Assembly (NCBI GenBank): GCA_006227085.1
Contig: SBFY01000045.1
Location: 1-6,265 of the forward strand
Direction of reading: 5' to 3'
Length of the DNA stretch: 6,265 nt
DNA from: Gammaproteobacteria bacterium
GTDB lineage: Bacteria > Pseudomonadota > Gammaproteobacteria > Pseudomonadales > M0112
Within the stretch, counting starts at the first letter, position 1. Every line of letters begins with the position of its first letter. The notes under the pieces were generated by a model. The model made no database searches. It saw only the letters and a list, made by a program, of their open reading frames with translations, and was not told the origin of the DNA. The position numbers and the translations under genes were made by a program. Shown here piece by piece: positions 1 through 5,935 of this stretch.

Positions 1-581
1 ACGAAGAACGCGCCAGTCAGGTAGGTCAGGCCCACACAGATGCACAGCGCCCACCAGCAACCGGCAATTTTCTGTTCAACGGTTTTACCGAAGCGGTACA
101 AATACCAGCCCCACAATTCCAGCGGGCCCGACAGCCCAGCCATGAATTCGAGGCCGGCGATGGTCGGGTTGGAAGTGATGTAACGCGTATCGGCACCGCC
201 ATAGGTCCACCAGATCCATGCCCAGTGATCATCCGCCGTGACACCGTGCAGCATGCCGGTGGCATCGAGGATGAACCACGGTAACTCCCACACCGTTTGT
301 GTGATGCCTGAAATCAGCAGCCACAGGAAACCGAATTCGGAAAACTTCTCCACCTTGGTACGGTGTTCGCCGGGGTTATCCACCAGGGCAAAGAACGGCA
401 CGAACAACACCGGCAGGATAATCCACGCAGCAATCACATCGGTCGGTGTCGGCGGGATCAACCCGAGCAGGATAAAAATGTACAGGCTGCCAATACCCAG
501 CGTAATGGCGCCACCGGTCAGGTAAATGGCGCGCCGACGGCCGCTGGCCGGCAAGCCCAGGTTGGGGTGCAGATCGTGCAT
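1..581 (-). CDS. EBP/EXPERA-family membrane protein (sterol isomerase-like), 3' end outside the window
   Basis: The first 193 residues are visible, starting at the ATG at 581-579, and the frame stays open to the window edge. GAGGG at 590-586 lies 4 nt upstream of the start. Hydrophobic segments at about residues 18-41, 48-66, 84-105, 142-162 and 174-193 indicate a polytopic inner-membrane protein. The stretch around residues 127-162 (YGGADTRYI, then GLEF and SGPLELW) matches the human emopamil-binding protein signature KGDSRYI...METI...WGPLSLW as I recall it. Aligned this way, Glu99 and Glu145 correspond to human Glu80 and Glu122, and Asp131 and Arg133 to Asp108 and Arg110. The position of human His76 is Gln95. 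Known members of the family are sterol delta8-delta7 isomerases, TMEM97 and related proteins. Isomerisation of a sterol-like ring double bond is a reasonable guess, but the His-to-Gln change and the missing C-terminus leave the activity open. It is transcribed away from the peptidase gene. Confidence 0.8.
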   Translation of the reverse strand, partial: MHDLHPNLGLPASGRRRAIYLTGGAITLGIGSLYIFILLGLIPPTPTDVIAAWIILPVLFVPFFALVDNPGEHRTKVEKFSEFGFLWLLISGITQTVWELPWFILDATGMLHGVTADDHWAWIWWTYGGADTRYITSNPTIAGLEFMAGLSGPLELWGWYLYRFGKTVEQKIAGCWWALCICVGLTYLTGAFF

Positions 582-603
582 GGTGCCCTCTTTTATTGTT
601 ATG

Positions 604-633
604 GCAGGACAGGCTCCTGCTAGGGTAAGCAGG
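604..633. repeat. Overlapping inverted repeats of GCAGG/CCTGC
   Basis: Three half-sites follow one another: GCAGGA at 604-609, TCCTGC at 615-620 and AGCAGG at 628-633. The first two form a perfect 6-bp inverted repeat with a 5-bp spacer. CCTGCT at 616-621 pairs perfectly with AGCAGG at 628-633 across 6 bp. The middle arm could therefore pair with either neighbour, which would suit an operator or alternative RNA hairpins in the leader of the EBP-like gene. The hexamer is also frequent in coding DNA here, so a regulatory role is only a suggestion. Confidence 0.4.
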
Positions 634-670
634 CGGCTGGGCAAATACAACCGCCGCACGCTCATAACCC

Positions 671-700
671 TTGACGAAACAGCGTCGCTTGCGCCATCGT
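671..700 (+). promoter_or_regulatory. Weak candidate promoter for the peptidase gene
   Basis: TTGACG at 671-676 matches the sigma70 -35 consensus at five of six positions. The best -10 partner is CATCGT at 695-700, after an 18-bp spacer, with only three of six matches. The position, about 45 nt ahead of the ATG at 745, is plausible. The poor -10 means this is a candidate only. Confidence 0.22.
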
Positions 701-728
701 GCGGGTTTACCCAGTCACCTGTGCCTCC

Positions 729-734
729 AAGGGA
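729..734 (+). promoter_or_regulatory. Ribosome binding site that supports the peptidase start at 745
   Basis: AAGGGA lies 10 nt ahead of the ATG at 745 and 13 nt ahead of the adjacent in-frame ATG at 748. The purine-rich site and the signal peptide that begins right after it favour 745 over the in-frame upstream ATG at 526, which lies inside the divergent gene. Confidence 0.5.
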
Positions 735-744
735 TGCATGCCCA

Positions 745-3138
745 ATGATGCAGCGTTGTACCCGCCTGCCCGCTATCGTTCTTGTCCTGCTGGGCCTGTG
801 CCTGATGGCTGGCACACCGGCCTTTGCCCAGCCGGTCGAGCATTCGGGTTATCGCCAGCCGGCGGAACCCATCGTGCAGTTGCTGACGGCAACGGCACCA
901 CCGAAACCGCTGGTGCATGCCCGTTCCGGCCGCGTGGCCTTGCTGTACGAAGAACCGCTGATCAGCATGCGTCGGTTACTGGCACCACGACTGGCACTGG
1001 CCGGTTTGCGCATTGACCCGGTAACCCGCATCACCGGGCTGGATCGCATGATCGAGCGCATCCGTATCATCGATGTGCGGCAGCCGGACGATGCCCCGGC
1101 CGTTTTCTGGACACCCGACAGCCCCACGGCCCGTTTTGCCTATGTCGAGTTTTCACCGGATGGCCATCGCCTCTCCGCCCTGCGGGTGGAAAGTGGTGCC
1201 CACTCGGAACTGTGGCTGTATGACATCCCCACCGGCGAGGCGCGCATGCTCAGCAACCGTGTCAATGCGGCCTGGGGTAAACCGTGCAGCTGGCTGGACG
1301 GAATGAACCTGCTGTGTCGCACAGTCATGGATACGCCACTGCCCCTGCACAGTGGGCCCGGCATGGTGTCGGTGTCGCACCCCGGTGGCAAGGTGCCCAC
1401 CCGCACCTATTCTTTCCTGCTGGAAAGCGATGCCGATGATGCCCTGTTTGAAGCATGCTTCCAGTCGCGCTTGATGCGCATCGGCACCGATGGCTCGGTG
1501 GCAACGGTCGGCATCAACTCCGGCATCATCCCCAATATCAGCGTCGCACCCGATGGCAACCATGTCTTGCTGCGCCGCTTGCAGGCACCGTATCCACGAT
1601 TGGTTCCCGCACGTCAATTCCCGGCCAGCATCGAAGTGTGGGACATCGCGGAACAGAAGCAGTTATACCGTTCACCGTTGACCGGCTTTGGTTACACCGA
1701 TGTCGATGACAACGGCATTGAACTCGACAGCATCCAGTGGCGTTCACAGTTGCCGGTAACCGCCGGTTTCCTGCAGCGACAGAATCATGAAGATGGCTCT
1801 ACGGAATATCTCTGGCGCACCCTGGAAACGCCTTTTGATGGCAATCCGGAAATCCTCGCGCGCAGTGACAAGCCGATTGTGTCATTCGGCTGGACCAGTG
1901 CCGGCACACCGTGGTTCAGCCAACGCGAAGACACTGGCGACACCACCGTCACCTTGCTACTGCCCGGCAAGCTCACCACCTTCTGGCGTGGCAAACGCTC
2001 CAACCGTTATAACCAGCCGGGCCAGCCATTGCGACTGGATGGCCCGCAAAGCCCTGTGCTGGAATACAACGGCAACATTTACCTGGCCGGGCAAGGCCTG
2101 AACGATGCCGGCGCGCGTCCATTCCTCGACAGCTTTTCCATTGAAACCGGCCAGACGACGCGACTCTACCAATCCACCGAAGGTGTGTATGAGCCGGTGA
2201 TTGCCCTGCTGGATCCCGGACTGGGCGAATTCCTGACGGCACGCGAAACCGAAACCACACCATTGCAACTTAACCGCATCACCGCTGATGGCAGAACCAC
2301 CATATTCCAGAGTGACAATCCTTATCCTGCCTTTGAACAGGTGACGCGCCGGCTGATCCATTACCAGCGCGCGGATGGCGTGCCACTGCATGCCACTGTC
2401 TACCTGCCTGCCAACTACGAGCCGGGCAGACCGTTGCCGACGCTGGTGTGGATTTACCCGCGAGAATACGATGATCCGGAACATGCCACACAGCTGGACA
2501 GCAAACCCTTCCAGTTTCACCGCATCCGCGCGGCTTCACCATTGGCTGCGGTACTGGCAGGGTACGCCGTGGTCATCAACCCGAGCATGCCAATCATCAC
2601 CAGTGCCAATGACAATGCCTATTTGCCACAACTGGTCTCCAGTGCCGAAGCCTTGGCCGATTACCTGGTCGAACAAGGCATCAGTGAACGCAGCCGGATT
2701 GCCGTCGGCGGTCAAAGCTATGGGGCCTTTTCAGCCGCTAACCTGCTGATTCATTCCGATCGGTTTGCCAGCGGTATTGCCTTGAGCGGCGCCTATAACC
2801 GCACACTCACACCATTCGGCTTCCAGCATGAGACCCGCACTTTCTGGGACGCGACGGATTATTACGCCTCTATCTCGCCATTCTTCCATGTCAACCAGTT
2901 GAAAAAACCATTATTGATCGTGCATGGCAAGGAAGACCCCAATCCCGGCACACCGGTGATCCAGGCACGGCGATTCTTCCATGCGCTGGTGGGCGAAGGC
3001 ACCAAATCACGTTATGTGGAATTACCGGGTGAAGAACACCACTACCGTGGCCGTGAAAGCGTATTGCACGCTTCCAGTGAAATGATCGATTGGCTGGACA
3101 GCACCATCGGGCCGGTCAAGCAGACCAAAGCGTGGTAA
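745..3138 (+). CDS. Exported S9-family serine peptidase, glutamyl endopeptidase-like
   Basis: The protein has 797 residues from the ATG at 745. Residues 1-28 form a signal peptide: a basic start, a leucine-rich core and an AFA cleavage site before Gln29. Mature enzyme is therefore predicted in the periplasm or outside the cell. Residues from about 60 to 530 should form the beta-propeller typical of S9 enzymes, and residues from about 540 to 790 the alpha/beta-hydrolase domain. The catalytic triad can be read as Ser658 (GGQSYGAF), Asp731 (HGKEDPNPGT) and His765 (GEEHHYR). The motifs SGAYNRTLTPFGFQ and NPGT, the YP-E-Y motif near residue 570 and the early YRQPAEPI match the plant chloroplast glutamyl endopeptidase (CGEP) group as I remember it, suggesting cleavage after Glu. 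The substrate is unknown. An in-frame extension to 526 adds 73 residues but would bury the signal peptide and overlap the divergent gene, so I rejected it. The 3' end converges on the crotonase gene. Confidence 0.9.
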   Translation: MMQRCTRLPAIVLVLLGLCLMAGTPAFAQPVEHSGYRQPAEPIVQLLTATAPPKPLVHARSGRVALLYEEPLISMRRLLAPRLALAGLRIDPVTRITGLDRMIERIRIIDVRQPDDAPAVFWTPDSPTARFAYVEFSPDGHRLSALRVESGAHSELWLYDIPTGEARMLSNRVNAAWGKPCSWLDGMNLLCRTVMDTPLPLHSGPGMVSVSHPGGKVPTRTYSFLLESDADDALFEACFQSRLMRIGTDGSVATVGINSGIIPNISVAPDGNHVLLRRLQAPYPRLVPARQFPASIEVWDIAEQKQLYRSPLTGFGYTDVDDNGIELDSIQWRSQLPVTAGFLQRQNHEDGSTEYLWRTLETPFDGNPEILARSDKPIVSFGWTSAGTPWFSQREDTGDTTVTLLLPGKLTTFWRGKRSNRYNQPGQPLRLDGPQSPVLEYNGNIYLAGQGLNDAGARPFLDSFSIETGQTTRLYQSTEGVYEPVIALLDPGLGEFLTARETETTPLQLNRITADGRTTIFQSDNPYPAFEQVTRRLIHYQRADGVPLHATVYLPANYEPGRPLPTLVWIYPREYDDPEHATQLDSKPFQFHRIRAASPLAAVLAGYAVVINPSMPIITSANDNAYLPQLVSSAEALADYLVEQGISERSRIAVGGQSYGAFSAANLLIHSDRFASGIALSGAYNRTLTPFGFQHETRTFWDATDYYASISPFFHVNQLKKPLLIVHGKEDPNPGTPVIQARRFFHALVGEGTKSRYVELPGEEHHYRGRESVLHASSEMIDWLDSTIGPVKQTKAW

Positions 3139-3148
3139 GCAGGCCTGC
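3139..3148. repeat. 10-bp palindrome between convergent genes
   Basis: GCAGGCCTGC is a perfect palindrome starting directly after the peptidase stop codon and filling most of the 14-bp gap to the crotonase stop. It has no loop and no following T-run, so it is not a standard intrinsic terminator. It contains the same GCAGG/CCTGC words as the promoter-region repeats. No other signal lies between these two genes. Confidence 0.35.
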
Positions 3149-3152
3149 AGCG

Positions 3153-3962
3153 CTAGTCACTCGATAACACGCCCGGCCAGTCATGACTGACACTGCCCTG
3201 CCACTGCGGCAAGCGCTTCTCAACAAATGCCAAGCCGCCTTCCATTGCATCATGTTGCCCCATGGTGTGGTGCAACACAGCGGTTTCGGTGGCGAGCGCT
3301 TGCTGCAGCGACTGATCCAGCGAACGCCAGATCAATTGCTTGGTCATCGCGGCCACTGCGGGTGCGCAGTGCGTGGCCAGCTCATGCGCCATGCGCAGCG
3401 CTTCATCCAACACCTGTGCCGATGGCACACAGGCACTGGCCAGGCCCATCGCCATCACTTCATTTCCTTTCAAGGTGCGCGCCATCACCAGCAATTGCAT
3501 GGCCTTTTCCACGCCAACCAGGCGCGGCAATAACCAATGTGATCCACAATCGGCCAACACACCGCGACGCACTTGCACCAGGCCGTATTTCGCTTCTTCG
3601 GCCACCACGCGGAAATCACATTGCAGCGCCAGCCCAAAGCCGATACCAATGGCATGGCCGTTGACGGCAGCGATCACCGGTTTCTTCAATCGCCAGGCAG
3701 GCGTGACCGGGCAGGAACTGAAGGCCATATCGTCCTGCTTGTCGAATGTGCTGGCACCGCCACTCATGTCGGCACCGGCACAAAAAGCACGACCAGCACC
3801 GGTGACGACGATCACGCGCACATCGTCGTTGGCTTCGCAGGCAGCGTATGCGGCATTCCACTGTTCACCCATCGCTGCGGTGTAGGTATTCAATTGCTCC
3901 GGACGGTTCAGGGTGATCAGGGCAACATGGCCGGTGATCGACAGGGTCACGACATCACTCAT
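3153..3962 (-). CDS. Enoyl-CoA hydratase/isomerase family protein (crotonase fold) with altered active site
   Basis: The product has 269 residues, normal for the family, and should be a cytosolic oligomer acting on a CoA thioester. The oxyanion-hole regions are visible at residues 61-65 (CAGAD) and 101-108 (NGHAIGIG). The two glutamates of classical hydratases (rat Glu144 and Glu164) correspond to Gly110 and Gln130. Asp138 in the segment GVLADCG ahead of HWLLPRLVG aligns with the catalytic aspartate of PaaG-type enoyl-CoA isomerases (PDAGGTW). This favours double-bond isomerisation, or another crotonase reaction, over simple hydration. It is the last gene of the Rieske operon. The start follows the beta-subunit stop after 9 bp, with GAGG overlapping that stop, so translation is probably coupled. 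The family is certain; reaction and substrate are not. Confidence 0.9.
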   Translation of the reverse strand: MSDVVTLSITGHVALITLNRPEQLNTYTAAMGEQWNAAYAACEANDDVRVIVVTGAGRAFCAGADMSGGASTFDKQDDMAFSSCPVTPAWRLKKPVIAAVNGHAIGIGFGLALQCDFRVVAEEAKYGLVQVRRGVLADCGSHWLLPRLVGVEKAMQLLVMARTLKGNEVMAMGLASACVPSAQVLDEALRMAHELATHCAPAVAAMTKQLIWRSLDQSLQQALATETAVLHHTMGQHDAMEGGLAFVEKRLPQWQGSVSHDWPGVLSSD

Positions 3963-3969
3963 ACGACAT

Positions 3970-3973
3970 CCTC
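3970..3973 (-). promoter_or_regulatory. Ribosome binding site of the crotonase gene, overlapping the beta-subunit stop
   Basis: On the minus strand the beta stop TGA runs into GAGG (TGAGG), which sits 7 nt ahead of the crotonase ATG at 3962-3960. Ribosomes ending on the beta subunit would be placed to restart on the crotonase, which supports one co-translated transcript. Confidence 0.6.
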
Positions 3974-4517
3974 AGAACAGGAGCGCCACCGAAGGCGCTG
4001 TCACCACATTCCAATCCAGCAACACATGGCGCTCATGGATCATGAAACCGTTATCCGTTTTTTGCAGCCTGTCCTGCCGCTGGTACGGGTAGAGATGGTT
4101 GTCATGGCCGTGGCGACTGAAACTCATCAGGGTATTGCTGTACACACGATAACCATCGCCTTCTTCATACACTTCAACATTACTGACGAAGCGACGGGTG
4201 CGTGCTGGCGGGTTATCGGCCCAGGCACTTAACTTGAAGGAACGCGTGGCACGAATCATCAATGTCAGGTAGCTGTCATCGCGCAAGGGCGCTTCGATCC
4301 CCTGGTTCAGTTCCTGCCCCACATTCAGCACCGATTCCGTTTCACGCAGCTTCGGGTCCAGCATCGGCGTATGCCGTACTGGCACGGTGTACCGGATGTC
4401 TTGCGCCAACAAGGCCATCCATTGCTGGTATTGGCGATCATCCAGCCAGCGTGCTTCGCGGTAATAAAACTGCTCAATGGCCGATAGCAAGGCAAGATCG
4501 CTGGATGGTGTGCTCAT
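3972..4517 (-). CDS. Rieske aromatic-ring-hydroxylating oxygenase, beta subunit
   Basis: The product has 181 residues, the usual size of the small subunit, with an NTF2-like (SnoaL-type) cone fold. Family marks are FYYREARWLDDRQYQQWMAL near the N-terminus (residues 17-36), RTRRFVSNVEV near residues 106-116, and a C-terminal segment of the form R..VLLDWNV. The beta subunit carries no metal and holds the alpha3beta3 hexamer together; in some enzymes it affects substrate range. Its ATG at 4517-4515 overlaps the alpha-subunit TGA (4516-4514) by 4 bp, so the two subunits are probably coupled in translation. A G-rich stretch just upstream (GGGGGTG) can serve as ribosome binding site. I see no defect. 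Confidence 0.92.
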   Translation of the reverse strand: MSTPSSDLALLSAIEQFYYREARWLDDRQYQQWMALLAQDIRYTVPVRHTPMLDPKLRETESVLNVGQELNQGIEAPLRDDSYLTLMIRATRSFKLSAWADNPPARTRRFVSNVEVYEEGDGYRVYSNTLMSFSRHGHDNHLYPYQRQDRLQKTDNGFMIHERHVLLDWNVVTAPSVALLF

Positions 4518-5818
4518 GCTGCACCCCCATCGCCTTTCAAGCCATCTTCGATTTCCTGCCGCCAGCGTTTATAGAAATCGCGCGCGTAGTGCTCGTTGAA
4601 ACAACTGCCGGTACGTCCGGGGATTTCCTCGTGATCGACCTCCTCGCCCATACCCAAGCCGTAATACAGGGGCGCATCATCGACATAATCAATATTGCTG
4701 CCAATGAATTGCTGTGACCAGGCTTCACTGTCTTCCTGCTCCAGCACACCGCCGGGCCCGAAAAAGAACGTGTAATTCTGTTGCAGTTTCTTCTTGATGT
4801 GATCGGGCGCGTCTTTCTCGACTACCCACCAGCTCCAGTATTCGACTTGCCCTGGCCCACGCGGATGACTGATACGAATGGTGTTATTCGGCCACAGGAA
4901 GGAAAAATTCGGGTAAATACTGAAACACAATGGTCGCAGGCGCGAACGCACTTCCCCCAAACGGCTTTCCACGGCTTTGTGTGATTCCAGCAAGTATGCC
5001 TTCACTTCCGGATCAAACGATGCGAGGCCATCAGTGCCCCACATGCACTGCTCCGCGCTTGCACCTTTCGGCATCAGGCGTACGGAAACGCCGTGACCGG
5101 CTTTCGGCACCACATTCATGCCGTAGGCTTCGAGGTCGGCGACTTGCGGCGTGTCTTTCAACAGCGAGCCGTGCAGGTACGGGCCATGACCGACATCGCC
5201 CAGCTGGTTCTCCACCGGCAGTTTCCAGTTGGCATTGATCAGCCATTTGTGCGGCGAACCAATCACCTCGATACCTTTGGGATAGCGGTCAAACATGCAA
5301 TCGAGATACCAGCGCATATCGCCAAGGAAGCTTTCCAGCGGCTCAACCCCTGCATCCAGGCAGCCGAAGATGAGGCCGCCATAACTTTCTACCCGCGGCA
5401 CGGCTTTCAAGCCGAGGCGGGCCTTGTCGACCGGCTGCTGCACTTTCTTTTCCTGCGGCACGGTATGCAGCTGGCCTTCTACCGTGTACGACCAGTTGTG
5501 ATAAGGACAAATAAACCGCTTGGCATTACCGCGATCCGCCCGGCATACCGGCAGGCCGCGATGCGAGCAACTGTTGATTGACACATGCACCTTGCCATCA
5601 CTGCCGCGCGCGACAATCACCGGTGTTTCACCCATATAGGTTGTGACGAAATCGCCGGGGTTGGGAATCTGGCTGTCATGCGTCAGGAAGAGCCAGCTGC
5701 GCCCGAGGATATACCGCTTCTCCCAGTCGTACACATGACGGGACGTGAACACGCGCCGGCTGATGTAACAACCATCATCACTGACTAACTGGGCTGGCTG
5801 TGGGTGTAACAGGTTCAT
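4514..5818 (-). CDS. Rieske aromatic-ring-hydroxylating oxygenase, alpha (catalytic) subunit
   Basis: The product has 434 residues. The Rieske [2Fe-2S] ligands are Cys84/His86 (CSHRG) and Cys104/His107 (CPYHNWSY). In the catalytic domain, ENQLGDVGHGPYLH supplies the bridging Asp208 and iron ligands His211 and His216. The third ligand is probably Asp363 in LEQEDSEAW. All residues needed for dioxygen activation are present, so the enzyme should be active, adding oxygen to a ring or polycyclic substrate with electrons from a ferredoxin and reductase. Neither partner is encoded in the window. I chose the ATG at 5818 because GGGAGA lies 6 nt upstream; the in-frame ATG at 5866 would add 16 residues and has no clear site. 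The partner beta subunit makes this an alpha-beta enzyme (naphthalene, biphenyl, diterpenoid DitA type), unlike KshA-type steroid hydroxylases that have alpha only. The substrate cannot be read from the sequence; the neighbours hint at a steroid or terpenoid. Confidence 0.93.
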   Translation of the reverse strand: MNLLHPQPAQLVSDDGCYISRRVFTSRHVYDWEKRYILGRSWLFLTHDSQIPNPGDFVTTYMGETPVIVARGSDGKVHVSINSCSHRGLPVCRADRGNAKRFICPYHNWSYTVEGQLHTVPQEKKVQQPVDKARLGLKAVPRVESYGGLIFGCLDAGVEPLESFLGDMRWYLDCMFDRYPKGIEVIGSPHKWLINANWKLPVENQLGDVGHGPYLHGSLLKDTPQVADLEAYGMNVVPKAGHGVSVRLMPKGASAEQCMWGTDGLASFDPEVKAYLLESHKAVESRLGEVRSRLRPLCFSIYPNFSFLWPNNTIRISHPRGPGQVEYWSWWVVEKDAPDHIKKKLQQNYTFFFGPGGVLEQEDSEAWSQQFIGSNIDYVDDAPLYYGLGMGEEVDHEEIPGRTGSCFNEHYARDFYKRWRQEIEDGLKGDGGAA

Positions 5819-5824
5819 GGCAAT

Positions 5825-5830
5825 TCTCCC
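5825..5830 (-). promoter_or_regulatory. Ribosome binding site that sets the alpha-subunit start
   Basis: GGGAGA on the minus strand lies 6 nt ahead of the ATG at 5818-5816, an ideal distance. It decides in favour of the 434-residue product over the 450-residue one. Confidence 0.65.
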
Positions 5831-5839
5831 GGCAACGGG

Positions 5840-5873
5840 TCCTGCAGCAGGAAAACAGCGTATCACTTCCTGC
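5840..5873. repeat. TCCTGC/GCAGGA inverted repeat cluster upstream of the Rieske operon
   Basis: TCCTGC at 5840-5845 and GCAGGA at 5847-5852 form a perfect inverted repeat around a single base. A further TCCTGC lies at 5868-5873. The cluster is 22-55 bp ahead of the alpha start, where a promoter and operator would be expected. The same words occur in the divergent region at 604-633. The spacing differs between the clusters, and the hexamer is common in the coding DNA, so chance is not excluded. Confidence 0.4.
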
Positions 5874-5877
5874 CACT

Positions 5878-5887
5878 ATTCCGGAAT
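5878..5887. promoter_or_regulatory. 10-bp palindrome ATTCCGGAAT, possible operator
   Basis: A perfect 10-bp palindrome lies about 60 bp upstream of the alpha start, between the hairpin that follows the hydratase gene and the GCAGG repeats. The position suits a transcription-factor site for the Rieske operon. No regulator gene is in the window and I do not recognise the motif. I could not identify a good -35/-10 pair in this gap. Confidence 0.3.
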
Positions 5888-5907
5888 GGGCTGTCGCCCC
5901 GGATAGG

Positions 5908-5933
5908 ACAACGGGGCCCGCAGGCCCCGTTGT
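5908..5933 (-). terminator. Strong hairpin just after the ChsH1-like gene, probable terminator without a T-run
   Basis: An 11-bp perfect stem (5908-5918 with 5923-5933) closes a 4-nt loop and starts 2 nt after the hydratase stop codon on the minus strand. The stem is rich in G and C. The sequence that follows in the direction of transcription (CCTATCC) has no run of T, so it departs from a standard intrinsic terminator. It could still stop or pause transcription, or protect the 3' end of the hydratase message, separating it from the Rieske operon. Confidence 0.6.
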
Positions 5934-5935
5934 GA

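Larger units (their letters stand above)
582..744. promoter_or_regulatory. Divergent promoter region between the EBP-like and peptidase genes
   Basis: This 163-bp gap separates two start codons that face away from each other, so it must hold the start signals for both genes unless each is read from farther upstream. It contains a cluster of GCAGG/CCTGC inverted repeats, one weak promoter candidate for the peptidase, and the ribosome binding sites of both genes. I found no convincing -35/-10 pair for the EBP-like gene on the minus strand. No small gene is supported here. Confidence 0.6.

Noticed and set aside
526..744. 73-residue N-terminal extension of the peptidase reading frame
   Set aside because: It overlaps the start of the divergent EBP-like gene by 56 bp, would bury a clear signal peptide, and has no family resemblance. 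The ATG at 745 has a ribosome binding site and begins the signal peptide.
745..830. Possible lipoprotein signal in the peptidase (Cys19 in LLGLC)
   Set aside because: The residue before Cys is Leu rather than Gly, Ala or Ser, so there is no lipobox. A signal peptidase I site (AFA before Gln29) is clear.
1957..2520. 187-codon minus-strand frame inside the peptidase gene
   Set aside because: It lies within the well-supported peptidase and shows no domain, signal or plausible start context.
3340..4232. Long plus-strand reading frames of 181 and 219 codons opposite the crotonase and beta subunit
   Set aside because: Their translations are low-complexity and resemble no family, while the opposite strand encodes clear enzymes. 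They are antisense by-products of GC-rich codon use.
5819..5866. 16-residue longer alpha subunit starting at 5866
   Set aside because: The ATG at 5818 has GGGAGA at an ideal 6-nt distance, and the extra residues are of low complexity with no family match.
5888..5899. Small hairpin GGGC-TGTC-GCCC upstream of the Rieske operon
   Set aside because: A 4-bp stem is expected by chance in GC-rich DNA and has no T-run or other partner signal.
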